This document shows, piece after piece, positions 8,884 through 17,258 of a stretch of DNA of 64,000 nucleotides. The notes under the pieces were generated by a model that saw nothing but the letters and a program-made list of their open reading frames with translations, did not search any database and was not told where the DNA came from. Position 1 is the stretch's first letter. Each line of letters starts with the position of its first letter. The position numbers were made by a program, and so were the translations under genes. The DNA is taken from assembly GCA_902363255.1 (NCBI GenBank), contig CABIZO010000001.1:1-64000 (forward strand). The letters run 5' to 3'. The DNA comes from Peptostreptococcaceae bacterium (GTDB taxonomy: Bacteria > Bacillota > Clostridia > Peptostreptococcales > Peptostreptococcaceae).

Positions 8884-9834
8884 ATGAACACTAGCGGAAG
8901 CGAGATTAAAATTATTGCAGGTAATTCAAATAAGGAGTTAGCTGAAAAAATCGCAGAATATATAGGAGTAAAAGTTGCTGATTGCCAAGTAACAACATTT
9001 AGTGATGGCGAAATAAGCGTAAACATCAATGAGACAGTTAGAGGTTGTGATGTATTCGTAGTTCAATCTACTAACAATCCAGTAAATGAAAACTTAATGG
9101 AGTTATTAATACTTATAGATGCACTAAAAAGAGCATCTGCAGGAAGAATAACAGCAGTTATACCATACTATGGATATGCAAGACAAGACAGAAAAGCTAA
9201 GGCAAGAGATCCAATCACAGCTAAATTAGTGGCAAACTTAATAACAGCAGCTGGAGCAGACAGAGTCTTAACTATGGACTTACACGCTTCTCAAATACAA
9301 GGATACTTCGATATCCCACTAGATCATATGTTAGGAGGAAGCTTATTAGCTAACTACTTTAACACTAAAAATATAGAGGATTTAGTTGTGGTTTCACCAG
9401 ATTTAGGAAGTGTTACTAGATCTAGAAAGTTTGCTAATCAGTTAGAAGGAGAAGTTCCACTAGCTATAATAGACAAAAGAAGACCAAAAGCTAATGTTTG
9501 TGAAGTAATGAATCTTATAGGCGATGTAAAAGGTAAAAATGTTATCATGTTAGATGATATGATAGATACAGCGGGAACTATAACAAATGCTGCTAATGCA
9601 CTTAAAGAGTTCGGAGCTAAAAATATATATGCTTGTTGTACACATGCAGTTTTATCTGGACCAGCAATAGAAAGAATAGAAAATTCTGCAATTAGTGAGT
9701 TAATAGTTCTTGATACTATAAGACTTCCTAAAGAAAAAGAACTTGATAAAATAAAAGTATTAACAGTAGCAGAAATGTTTGGAGAAGCTATTAAGAAGAT
9801 ATTCTCTAACGAATCTGTAAGTGTTTTATTCTAA
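8884..9834 (+). CDS. prs: Ribose-phosphate pyrophosphokinase
   Basis: Prs makes PRPP from ribose 5-phosphate and ATP and so feeds purine, pyrimidine, His, Trp and NAD synthesis. Visible motifs are the [14 protein letters not shown] segment near residue 136 and the PRPP/ribose-phosphate loop [10 protein letters not shown] near residue 222. CAGGAGGATAAGT precedes the ATG. At 316 residues it is of standard length. PurR, encoded a few kilobases upstream, senses the product PRPP. A clear terminator ends the glmU-prs unit. Confidence 0.97.
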   Translation: MNTSGSEIKIIAGNSNKELAEKIAEYIGVKVADCQVTTFSDGEISVNINETVRGCDVFVVQSTNNPVNENLMELLILIDALKRASAGRITAVIPYYGYARQDRKAKARDPITAKLVANLITAAGADRVLTMDLHASQIQGYFDIPLDHMLGGSLLANYFNTKNIEDLVVVSPDLGSVTRSRKFANQLEGEVPLAIIDKRRPKANVCEVMNLIGDVKGKNVIMLDDMIDTAGTITNAANALKEFGAKNIYACCTHAVLSGPAIERIENSAISELIVLDTIRLPKEKELDKIKVLTVAEMFGEAIKKIFSNESVSVLF

Positions 9835-9851
9835 TTAGTAATTTACATGTA

Positions 9852-9888
9852 AGAGATATTAATCGGAAGATTGATATCTCTTTTTTTT
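9852..9888 (+). terminator. prs terminator
   Basis: GAGATATTAATC and GATTGATATCTC form the stem, with one wobble pair, and eight Ts follow. It separates prs from the pilus locus. Confidence 0.92.
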
Positions 9889-9992
9889 ATGTATATGAGG
9901 AAATATTTTCACATCAATATATGATTTTACATTATGAAATTGCTGTATAAGTTATAAGAATATGACATATATGGTAAAATTGTTCTATATAA

Positions 9993-10023
9993 TTGAATTA
10001 TTAGGCTATATACAGACTATAAT
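9993..10023 (+). promoter_or_regulatory. Candidate promoter of the riboswitch-pilin transcript
   Basis: TTGAAT at 9993-9998 and TATAAT at 10018-10023 are separated by 19 bases. Transcription would start about 10030, just before the c-di-GMP-II aptamer. The spacing is slightly long, so the call is moderate. Confidence 0.5.
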
Positions 10024-10035
10024 TCTCAATTTATG

Positions 10036-10118
10036 CAAAATAGAATAGAGACTATGAAGTATATCTTGTATTTGGGCACCTAAGGTATATGGAGTTAGTG
10101 GTGCAACCGGTGATATTT
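10036..10118 (+). promoter_or_regulatory. c-di-GMP class II riboswitch aptamer
   Basis: The stretch TTTGGGCAC at 10071-10079, then GAGTTAGTGGTGCAACCGG at 10092-10110, matches the conserved core of class II c-di-GMP riboswitches, where TTGGGCAC, GAGTTAGTAGTGC and CAACCG are near-invariant. The 5' partner (GACTATGAAGTAT near 10050-10062) and a possible P1 helix (AAAATA near 10037 with TATTTT near 10114) are also present. C. difficile carries the same class upstream of pilA1, where c-di-GMP turns expression on. The boundaries are approximate because I did not fold the RNA. Confidence 0.88.
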
Positions 10119-10168
10119 TATTTTTAATAAGTTTTTTATTGATTATTTAATATGGTCTTTTTTTGACT
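10104..10168 (+). terminator. Possible riboswitch expression platform terminator
   Basis: AACC plus ATATT just after the aptamer core (about 10104-10117) can pair with AATATGGT at 10149-10156. An inner AATAA/TTATT hairpin lies between them, and seven Ts follow. Pairing would use the conserved 3' strand of the aptamer, so ligand binding should block termination, which is an ON switch. This is inferred from base pairing by eye. Confidence 0.5.
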
Positions 10169-10183
10169 AATAGGGGTGGAACT

Positions 10184-10594
10184 TTGAAAAATGAAAAAGG
10201 GTTTACCTTGGTTGAGATAATAGTGGTAATTTCAGTAATTGGAATTATGGTAGTTGTATCTTTTCCTAATCTATATAATCATATCGTAAAGACTGATTTA
10301 GTTGAGTTAAAAAGTGAGATAAAATCTTTTTAGTTTTCACTAGATTCATTTTGCATTGAAGAAGGTAAACTTCCTAATGAAGAGGAATGGGAAAATGTAA
10401 TGAAAGAAAATATAGATACTGATTTTTTAAAGTTAAAAAGAGAAGATGGATTTTATTACAAGTTTTCATCTAAATATGAATATAAATTTCAATTTATAGA
10501 AGATGATAATTGGAGAGAAAGCTCATATACGAAGGTTGAATTTAAGGTAAGTAAAGATGGATTGGTATATTTAAAAATATACCAAATTAAATAA
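10184..10594 (+). pseudogene. Type IV pilin-like gene interrupted by one in-frame TAG
   Basis: Translation from the TTG at 10184 (AGGGGTGG at 10172-10179) gives a short leader ending in Gly, then FTLVEIIVVISVIGIMVVVS, a classic class III prepilin signal with Glu at +5. Codon 50 at 10331-10333 is TAG, after which the same frame stays open to 10594 for a further 87 codons. The joined product would be about 136 residues, pilin-sized. A 9-bp inverted repeat (10562-10570 with 10577-10585) lies near the 3' end. TAG is a normal stop for many genes here, so recoding is unlikely. I read this as a recently inactivated pilin, or a 49-residue truncated one. It sits between the c-di-GMP riboswitch and the intact pilA. 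Confidence 0.8.
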
Positions 10595-10651
10595 GATATA
10601 AATGGTGATATCACTATTATATAAATCAAAAAATACCGAAGTGGGGGAAAT

Positions 10652-11095
10652 ATGATGTTTAACAGAAAGAAAAAAAATAACAAAGGTTTTACTTTAGTAG
10701 AACTATTAGTAGTAATAGCTATTATAGGTATATTAGCAGTTGTGGCAGTGCCATCATTATTTAAAAATATAAATAAAGCTCATGCATCTGATGCAGTAGG
10801 GTATATAAGTGCTTATAGAACTGCTGCAATATCAGAGCAGGCATCTGGTACAGAAGGTTTAGATACGACAAAAATAGAAGGTTTAGTAGAAGGTAAGCCA
10901 AGTAAAGCTATAACAGGTACGATAATTTTAGATACAGAAGGAACAACTGTTAAAGACTATATGACAGCAACTTTTACTATGACAAAAGTGGAGATAGCTA
11001 CTTATGTAAGGGAACAATTAGGTGCAGATATGGTTCAATCTGGAAATGATGCTAATGTTACTGTTAAGTTATCTAAAATAGATAAGACAAATTAA
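10652..11095 (+). CDS. pilA: Type IV major pilin PilA
   Basis: PilA is the secreted subunit polymerised into type IV pili. The prepilin leader is short and basic (MMFNRKKKNNKG), with processing expected between Gly12 and Phe13. It is followed by FTLVELLVVIAIIGILAVVA, with Glu at mature position 5 and the hydrophobic N-terminal helix. The remaining roughly 100 residues form the globular head and lack the paired Cys of many Gram-negative pilins. GTGGGGGAAAT precedes the two ATGs at 10652 and 10655. It lies downstream of the c-di-GMP riboswitch and the interrupted pilin gene, and its own terminator follows. This matches the pilA1 position in C. difficile. Confidence 0.93.
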   Translation: MMFNRKKKNNKGFTLVELLVVIAIIGILAVVAVPSLFKNINKAHASDAVGYISAYRTAAISEQASGTEGLDTTKIEGLVEGKPSKAITGTIILDTEGTTVKDYMTATFTMTKVEIATYVREQLGADMVQSGNDANVTVKLSKIDKTN

Positions 11096-11163
11096 AGTTA
11101 TGATAGTTTATATTATTTAAAATTGAAACTAATTTTTTAAATAATATCTAATATTTTTAGTTA

Positions 11164-11203
11164 AACACCGCCAAAACATATTAATTTTGATGGTGTTTTT
11201 TCT
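11164..11203 (+). terminator. pilA terminator
   Basis: ACACCGCCAAAA and TTTTGATGGTGT form a 12-base stem with one mismatch and one wobble, then six Ts. It would uncouple pilin expression from the pilB operon. Confidence 0.8.
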
Positions 11204-11204
11204 T

Positions 11205-11794
11205 ATAGAATTAATATCAAGTAAAGTTACTTAGTTCCTTGATAAAGATGCATGTGGGTGAAGATTGAATGTTTTTGTTGGAATATATTAAATTAAGATA
11301 TCTATGGTCTTAACTGATTTTATAGAATCAAAAATATTTAAAAACTAAACGTAAAAGTTATAAGTTAAAGAGTGATTTAGGTGTTCCTCGATATCACTGA
11401 CGGAACACATAGGAACAGAAAACCATCTTATTTGGAGTTCCTATAGTTCCTACAATAGGGTGGCAAAAGTTTAAGGAACAGGGGTTAAATTTAGTATTTA
11501 CAATACATACAACTATTAGTGTTACAATGTTCCTATAATATATATTGAGTATATTTTTATATAGAATATAGGTATATAAGGGTATATATACCTATAAAAT
11601 GTTTTAGCCCTTGGGAACGGAACATAGGAACATAATATAAAAATAAGAAATATAATCAAGATTTCATTAGCATAGGTACACCAAGTAAATTAAAAATAAT
11701 AAAAATTAAATTAGTTAAAATTTAATATAGAAATATTAATACTTTAAATTTTTATAAAAATTGGTGTACTTAATAAACATAAAAGAGGTAAGAT
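11205..11794. repeat. 590-base non-coding pilA-pilB gap with repeated GGAAC/GTTCC motifs
   Basis: No gene is visible here. Ten copies of GTTCC or its complement GGAAC occur, nine of them between 11383 and 11631. Examples are 11383-11388, 11402-11416 (GGAACACATAGGAACA), 11437-11442, 11446-11451, 11474-11479, 11529-11534 and 11614-11631 (GGAACGGAACATAGGAAC). A perfect 11-bp inverted repeat lies at 11568-11578 and 11585-11595. A 9-bp pair, GTACACCAA at 11676-11684 and TTGGTGTAC at 11761-11769, brackets the last part before pilB. These may be protein-binding sites controlling the pilB operon or the debris of a lost element. I cannot tell which. Confidence 0.6.
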
Positions 11795-13471
11795 ATGTCA
11801 CATAAAATAAGAATCGGAGATAAATTAGTACAATATGGATATATAACAGAAGAACAATTACAAAATGCTCTTTCTCTACAAAAAGGAACTGGGAAGAGAA
11901 TAGGAGAAATTTTAATAGAGCATGGTCTAATAACAGCAGAATTATTAACTCATGTGCTAACAGAACTCCTAAATGTAGATAATATAGATCTTACACCTTC
12001 AAATATAAGTCCGGAAGCAGTACAGAAAGTACCACAAAATATCTGTAACAGACACAAAGTATTTCCGTATAAAATAGAAGAAAATAAATTGTACTTAGCC
12101 ATGGAAGACCCTCAAAACAGAGAGGCGATACAAGATGTAAGACGTTTTGCTAATATGGAAATAGTACCAAATATAGCAACTATATCAGAAATAAATCAAG
12201 CAATAGAACAATGGTATTCAAATACAGACATAGATAAAGCTATAAGAGAATTTGCAAAAAATGAAATTCAAAATGAAATAGAAGAAATAAGTGGAGATGA
12301 AGATGTAAACTCAGCTCCTGTAGTAAGGCTAGTTCATAATATTTTAGAATCTGCTGTTAGAAAAAAAGCCAGTGATATTCATATAGAATATGATGGTGAT
12401 TATATGCGTATTAGATTTAGAATTGATGGAATTCTTGTAGAACATATGAAAACGAGTGCAAAGGCATATAAGGCAGTAATAAGTAGAATAAAAATTATGG
12501 CTAACTTAAACATATCAGAAAAAAGACTACCACAAGATGGTCGTATATATTTAGTAGTAGATAACAAACCAGTAGATTTTAGAGTATCTACCATGCCTAC
12601 AAGTAAAGACGAAAAAGTAGTTATGAGGGTGTTGGACAAGTCTAGTTTTATGGTTAGTAAAGAAAAATTAGGATTTAGTGAAGAAAGTATAAAAATATAC
12701 GATAATTTATTATCTAAGCCATATGGACTTATTTTAGTTGTAGGTCCAACGGGAAGTGGAAAGACTACTACTCTTTATTCCATGTTAAATCAACTAAATG
12801 ACATTGAAAAAAATATACTTACTATAGAAGACCCTGTGGAATATGAACTACAAGGTATAAATCAATCTCAAATAAATTATAAGGCAGGTCTAGATTTTGC
12901 AAGTGCATTAAGAGCTTTCTTAAGACAAGATCCAGATATAATCATGGTTGGGGAAATAAGAGATCATGATACAGCAGAGATAGCAATAAGAGCATCATTA
13001 ACGGGGCATTTAGTTTTGAGCACCCTTCATGCAAATACAGCTGTTGGGGCAATATCTAGATTAGCAGATATGGGAATGGATAGCTTCTTAATAACATCAT
13101 CTTTAGTTGGCGTTGTGGCTCAAAGATTAGTTAGAAAAATTTGTCCACACTGTAAAGTACCTTATGAAGCAAGTATTGGAGATAAAAAAGCGCTAAACTA
13201 TGATATAAATAAACCTTTAACCTTATACAAAGGAGAGGGTTGTGATAAGTGTAATAAAACAGGATACAAAGGAAGACTTGGTATTTATGAAATGATACAA
13301 GTTACAAAGCCTATTAGAGACTTAATAGATCAAGGTGCAAAGGAAGATGAAATATTTAAAAAAGCTAATGAAATTGGTATGAAAGATATGCGACAAGATG
13401 CATCTGTAAAAGTAATAAATGGCCAAACTACTGTAGCAGAAATGATAAGAGTAACATTTATAAGTGAATAA
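11795..13471 (+). CDS. pilB: Type IV pilus extension ATPase PilB with N-terminal MshEN domain
   Basis: PilB is the cytoplasmic hexameric ATPase that powers pilus extension. Residues 6-29 (R-I-G...G15...L22...Q29) and 35-58 (R-I-G...G44...L51) fit the tandem 24-residue motif of MshEN domains, which bind c-di-GMP. The ATPase core has Walker A GPTGSGKTTT near residue 318, the Asp box and the Walker B region (QDPDIIMVGEIRD). The C-terminal zinc-binding CPHC and CDKC pairs are near residues 450 and 487. At 558 residues it is the family size. It is the first gene of a long operon. The second MshEN repeat ends in Leu rather than Gln, so its affinity is uncertain. Confidence 0.96.
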   Translation: MSHKIRIGDKLVQYGYITEEQLQNALSLQKGTGKRIGEILIEHGLITAELLTHVLTELLNVDNIDLTPSNISPEAVQKVPQNICNRHKVFPYKIEENKLYLAMEDPQNREAIQDVRRFANMEIVPNIATISEINQAIEQWYSNTDIDKAIREFAKNEIQNEIEEISGDEDVNSAPVVRLVHNILESAVRKKASDIHIEYDGDYMRIRFRIDGILVEHMKTSAKAYKAVISRIKIMANLNISEKRLPQDGRIYLVVDNKPVDFRVSTMPTSKDEKVVMRVLDKSSFMVSKEKLGFSEESIKIYDNLLSKPYGLILVVGPTGSGKTTTLYSMLNQLNDIEKNILTIEDPVEYELQGINQSQINYKAGLDFASALRAFLRQDPDIIMVGEIRDHDTAEIAIRASLTGHLVLSTLHANTAVGAISRLADMGMDSFLITSSLVGVVAQRLVRKICPHCKVPYEASIGDKKALNYDINKPLTLYKGEGCDKCNKTGYKGRLGIYEMIQVTKPIRDLIDQGAKEDEIFKKANEIGMKDMRQDASVKVINGQTTVAEMIRVTFISE

Positions 13472-13485
13472 AGGGATGAGTAAAC

Positions 13486-14691
13486 ATGAATGAATTTAGT
13501 TATGTGGCAATAATGTTAAATGGCTCGAAGACTAAAGGGATTATTGAAGCAAAAGATTTAGTTGAAGCTAGGCGTCATTTAAAATCCAAAAAGCTTAGAG
13601 TTATAGAAATAAAAGAAAAAAACGAAACATTTTCATTTAAAAATAGAAATAAAAGAAAAAAATTAAAGGCAGATGCAATAAGTCACTTTTGTAGACAATT
13701 TGCTATAATTATTTCCTCGGGAATAAATAGTATCACAAGTTTAGAAACACTTGCAAAAAGAACAGATAACAAAGTGTTGGCAGTAGAAATTAGTAGAATA
13801 GTAGACTCTGTAAGAAAAGGTTCTACTATAGCAGATGCCATGTTAGATAAAAATTCAAAATTTCCAAAACTGTTAGGTGCAATGGTTTCAACAGGGGAAG
13901 AAACAGGTACGTTGGAAGAAGTTTTAAAAAGTATGGCCACTTTCTACGAAAGGGAACACAGGATAATGCAAAAAATTAAAAATGCTTCCACTTATCCCAT
14001 AATAGTAGGTATTCTTTCTTTTATAATGTTATTTATATTTACAAGTTTTATAATTCCTCAGATGATGGTCTCTATAATGGATATAGGGGCGGAACTTCCA
14101 TTTATGACTAAACTAATAATGACAATAGGTGAGTTTATGAGTAATTTTTGGTGGGCCATGCTTATTATTTTAGGAATTGGAATATATGCTCTAATGCAGT
14201 ATATTAAAACACCAATAGGGAGAGCGCATAAAGATAGGGTTATTAATAGAATTCCATTACTAGGAAAAGGAATAAATGCCATAGTTTCAATGAGATTTTC
14301 TAGGGCTTTATATCTATTTGTGTCAACTGGATACCCAATGTTACAAGGTTTGGATCACATTAAAGCAAATGTTAACAATTCCATCGCTGAAAAAGCTGTA
14401 GCAGATGCAAAAGAAGGTATTATTAGAGGAGAAACATTAGCAGAAAACCTTGAAAAAGCAGGTTATTTTGACTCTGTACTTATTCAGATGATATCTATAG
14501 GAGAACAAACAGGTCAACTTGAAACTATAACAAATCAGATGGCAGAGTTTTATGAGCATGAATCAGACATTTATTTAAGTAGAATGGTAGCAATGATAGA
14601 ACCTATTATGATAATTGTAGTTGGTATAATAGTAGCAATTCTAGTATTATCAGTGTTCCTACCAATGTTAAGTATATATGACGCTTTATAG
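13486..14691 (+). CDS. pilC: Type IV pilus inner-membrane platform protein PilC
   Basis: PilC is the polytopic platform that couples the PilB and PilT motors to pilin insertion. The 401-residue protein has two T2SF-type domains: the first cytoplasmic helical domain around residues 60-185, with hydrophobic segments near 165-195 and 215-245, and the second around 270-370, with a final membrane segment at about 370-398. Family motifs GEETGTLEEVL and GEQTGQLETI occur in the two repeats. It starts 14 bases after pilB, indicating co-transcription. Confidence 0.95.
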   Translation: MNEFSYVAIMLNGSKTKGIIEAKDLVEARRHLKSKKLRVIEIKEKNETFSFKNRNKRKKLKADAISHFCRQFAIIISSGINSITSLETLAKRTDNKVLAVEISRIVDSVRKGSTIADAMLDKNSKFPKLLGAMVSTGEETGTLEEVLKSMATFYEREHRIMQKIKNASTYPIIVGILSFIMLFIFTSFIIPQMMVSIMDIGAELPFMTKLIMTIGEFMSNFWWAMLIILGIGIYALMQYIKTPIGRAHKDRVINRIPLLGKGINAIVSMRFSRALYLFVSTGYPMLQGLDHIKANVNNSIAEKAVADAKEGIIRGETLAENLEKAGYFDSVLIQMISIGEQTGQLETITNQMAEFYEHESDIYLSRMVAMIEPIMIIVVGIIVAILVLSVFLPMLSIYDAL

Positions 14692-14705
14692 AAAGGAAAA
14701 CAAAT

Positions 14706-16331
14706 ATGAAATTATACATAGCTTATTATGAAAGTTACGTATCTATAATAGAGGGAAAATACAATAGAAAAAAAGATAAATTTAATATAAAAAACTGTAC
14801 ATTTTTATCAGCTGAGGATGTAAATATTGATTCTAATGATAAATATAGCTTGTTAAAAGAAGCTTTAAAAATAAATAAATCAAAAGTTAAAGATGTAGTA
14901 CTATGTCTAAATACTAAAGATATAATAATAAAATCAACAGATACTCATAAAGTTTCACCAAAAGATTTAGATGGAATAATGAATAATGAGATGGATGAAA
15001 TAATGTCTTTAGATTATGAACAATATACTTTTTCTTATGAAGTTACAAGAGAAGGATTGAAAGATGATAAAGATAATTTAGATTTAATTGTTGCAGCGGT
15101 AATAAATGAAGAAGTAGAAAATATTTTATCTATATTTAAGGAATTTAAGTTAAATTTAGAAAGAATAGATACAATGTCTACGGCTTATAACAGGCTACTT
15201 AAAAAAATAGAGTACGACAATATAATGATGTTGAATGTAGGTAGCTATGGAAGCATTGTAAATATATTCAAAGAGGATACTTTATTTATACATGACAACA
15301 TACCAGTAAAAATAAATGAGAAAAGTAATCACTATGTTTACTCAGCTCTTGTAGAAGAAATAAAAGGTTTGATGAATTACTATTCTTCAAGAAACTACGG
15401 AAATAATGTAGATACCATTGTAATTATAGGTGAATCAGATGAAGGTGAACAAATAAAAAGTAAGTTTGTAGAAAATTTCTCGAGTAATATTATAAATGGA
15501 ATTGAAAATTTATTTGATATAGAAAATGATATAACAGGCGATCTGAATACATATGAAATAAGCAAAGTCTGTGATATTTTAGGAAGCATGTGTATATGTG
15601 AAGATAAAAAAACTTATTCTAGTATGAACTTACTTCCTGAAAAATTAAAGAATAGACAAAGGTCACGTAATAGTTTAAAACGGTATGTCGCCATGGTTCC
15701 AATTGCAATGCTTGTAATGTCTTCTCCATATATTGTATTTGGGGCAATGAATATGAAAGTTAAACAAAAAATAGATGAAGAGCAAGGACAGCTAGATGAA
15801 ATAATGGTTGACTATGAAGAAGTTCAAGATATTCAATCTAAAATAGAAATAGCTAAAGGGGAAATAGATATTTATAAAATGTTAAGAAGTAAAGAAGCTA
15901 AGTGGAGTGAGGTATTAAATGCTATAAGTAAAAGTATTCCTTATAGAGCTGACTTAACTAATATAAATGTGTATTATAATGCAGAACTTCTTGAAGAAAA
16001 AGAAGGAAATGAGGTTGAAAACCAACAAGTAGAGACTAATAATCAAAATGAAGAAAGTAATGAAGCATCATCTGGTTCTAATGGAGATGAACAAGAAATT
16101 GCAGAAGAAATTGGAGAAGAAACTCCTATATATGATCAAGTACCAAATACAATAACTCTAGAGGGTGAAGCACGAAATTCATATCATGTAGGACAATTTG
16201 TATATAATTTAAATCAAATTTCTTATTTTAAATCGGTAAACCTTAAGAGCACAACAGAGGATAAGGATAAAGGTGTTCAAAAATTTAACATAGAGTTGGT
16301 ATTGAAAGAAGGTTCAGTTCATGGAAAATAA
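14706..16331 (+). CDS. pilMN: PilM-PilN fusion, type IV pilus inner-membrane alignment protein
   Basis: In most bacteria PilM (cytoplasmic, actin-like) and PilN (membrane-anchored) are separate proteins. Here residues 1-300 look like PilM, with LNVGSYGSIVNIFKE as the second nucleotide-binding-like loop. Residues about 325-345 are a single membrane segment (VAMVPIAMLVMSSPYIVFG), followed by a coiled coil and a PilN-like periplasmic-type domain. A Glu/Asn-rich linker at about residues 432-475 interrupts that domain. The fusion corresponds to the PilMN arrangement I recall in C. difficile. It starts 14 bases after pilC, and its last 11 bases overlap pilO. Confidence 0.88.
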   Translation: MKLYIAYYESYVSIIEGKYNRKKDKFNIKNCTFLSAEDVNIDSNDKYSLLKEALKINKSKVKDVVLCLNTKDIIIKSTDTHKVSPKDLDGIMNNEMDEIMSLDYEQYTFSYEVTREGLKDDKDNLDLIVAAVINEEVENILSIFKEFKLNLERIDTMSTAYNRLLKKIEYDNIMMLNVGSYGSIVNIFKEDTLFIHDNIPVKINEKSNHYVYSALVEEIKGLMNYYSSRNYGNNVDTIVIIGESDEGEQIKSKFVENFSSNIINGIENLFDIENDITGDLNTYEISKVCDILGSMCICEDKKTYSSMNLLPEKLKNRQRSRNSLKRYVAMVPIAMLVMSSPYIVFGAMNMKVKQKIDEEQGQLDEIMVDYEEVQDIQSKIEIAKGEIDIYKMLRSKEAKWSEVLNAISKSIPYRADLTNINVYYNAELLEEKEGNEVENQQVETNNQNEESNEASSGSNGDEQEIAEEIGEETPIYDQVPNTITLEGEARNSYHVGQFVYNLNQISYFKSVNLKSTTEDKDKGVQKFNIELVLKEGSVHGK

Positions 16332-17241
16332 AGAAAGAATAGTAGTAGCAGAGAAAAAAAATATTTTACAAAGAGATTTAAGTTTAAAAGAAATATTAAT
16401 GGTTGTTGGAATATTTGTAATTGGAATTGTTTATTTAGGAATAATTGTATTGCCAAGGTATAATGAATATAAAAATTCCGTTGCTCAATTAGAGGAAATA
16501 CAACAAAATATAACTACTTATGAATCAGAGATAAGTACACTTCCTGTTCTTGAAAAGCAGCTAGCAAGCTTAAATAATGATATAAAAATAGAAAGAAAAA
16601 AATTATCTTATAATATGGAAGATGGAATGTTTTTAGTGGGGTTATCTAATCTTATAAACAGTCTAGGGGTAGATATGGTTTCTTATACTGTGGAAGATAC
16701 TATTCCTTACAATACTTTTTATGCAATACCTACAACAATAGAGGTAAGAGGAAACTACAACTATATAAGAAGAATAATGAGTTATTTAGAAGAACAAAAA
16801 AATACTACTCAAATATTAGATTATAGTATGGAAACTTATATTGATGAGGAAGTAGTTGAAACAAAACAAACTGAAAGTCAAGTTAATACAAATATAGTAA
16901 ATGATTCACTTGTATATTGGACTAATGAGGGGAGCATGTATCATAAACAAGAATGTTTAGTATTAAAATTAGAACAAAGTGCAAGTGGAGGAGAAATATT
17001 AAATGGAACAGTAGATGATAGTAAAAAAAATACACCTTGTGAAACTTGCAAACCATATACAACAACGTCTGTGGAAAATCAGCAACTTGAAAATACAGAA
17101 CCAAAATCTACAGGAGATGTTCTTGCTAAATTTAAGTTTATAATGTATTCAACAGAAGATGCAAAGTATGGATTAGATGTAGAAGATCATAATAATTGGC
17201 AACCAGGTAAATATAATCCATTTATAACAACTACTAGATAG
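16321..17241 (+). CDS. pilO: PilO-like type IV pilus protein with an inserted His/Cys motif
   Basis: PilO pairs with PilN in the membrane alignment complex. The protein has a cytoplasmic start, one membrane segment at about residues 25-45 (LMVVGIFVIGIVYLGIIVL), a coiled coil to about 100 and a ferredoxin-like domain after that. Unusually, residues about 198-246 contain Y207-H208, C212, and then C240-x-x-C243-K-P. This resembles the small zinc-ribbon-like motif with spacing YHxxxC...PCxxCKP found in other proteins. It lies between parts of the normal domain. The start lies inside the pilMN gene, suggesting translational coupling. The PilO call rests mainly on position and topology. Confidence 0.8.
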   Translation: MENKERIVVAEKKNILQRDLSLKEILMVVGIFVIGIVYLGIIVLPRYNEYKNSVAQLEEIQQNITTYESEISTLPVLEKQLASLNNDIKIERKKLSYNMEDGMFLVGLSNLINSLGVDMVSYTVEDTIPYNTFYAIPTTIEVRGNYNYIRRIMSYLEEQKNTTQILDYSMETYIDEEVVETKQTESQVNTNIVNDSLVYWTNEGSMYHKQECLVLKLEQSASGGEILNGTVDDSKKNTPCETCKPYTTTSVENQQLENTEPKSTGDVLAKFKFIMYSTEDAKYGLDVEDHNNWQPGKYNPFITTTR

Positions 17242-17258
17242 TTTTAGGGGGCTAAGTT

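Noticed and set aside
10331..10333. TAG in the pilin gene as a pyrrolysine or reassigned codon
   Set aside because: Many genes here end in TAG, prfA is present and no pyrrolysine genes are visible, so recoding is not supported. Mutation or error is simpler.
11383..11631. GTTCC/GGAAC motifs as a CRISPR array
   Set aside because: The units are five or six bases, unevenly spaced and on both strands. There are no long repeats or regular spacers and no cas genes.
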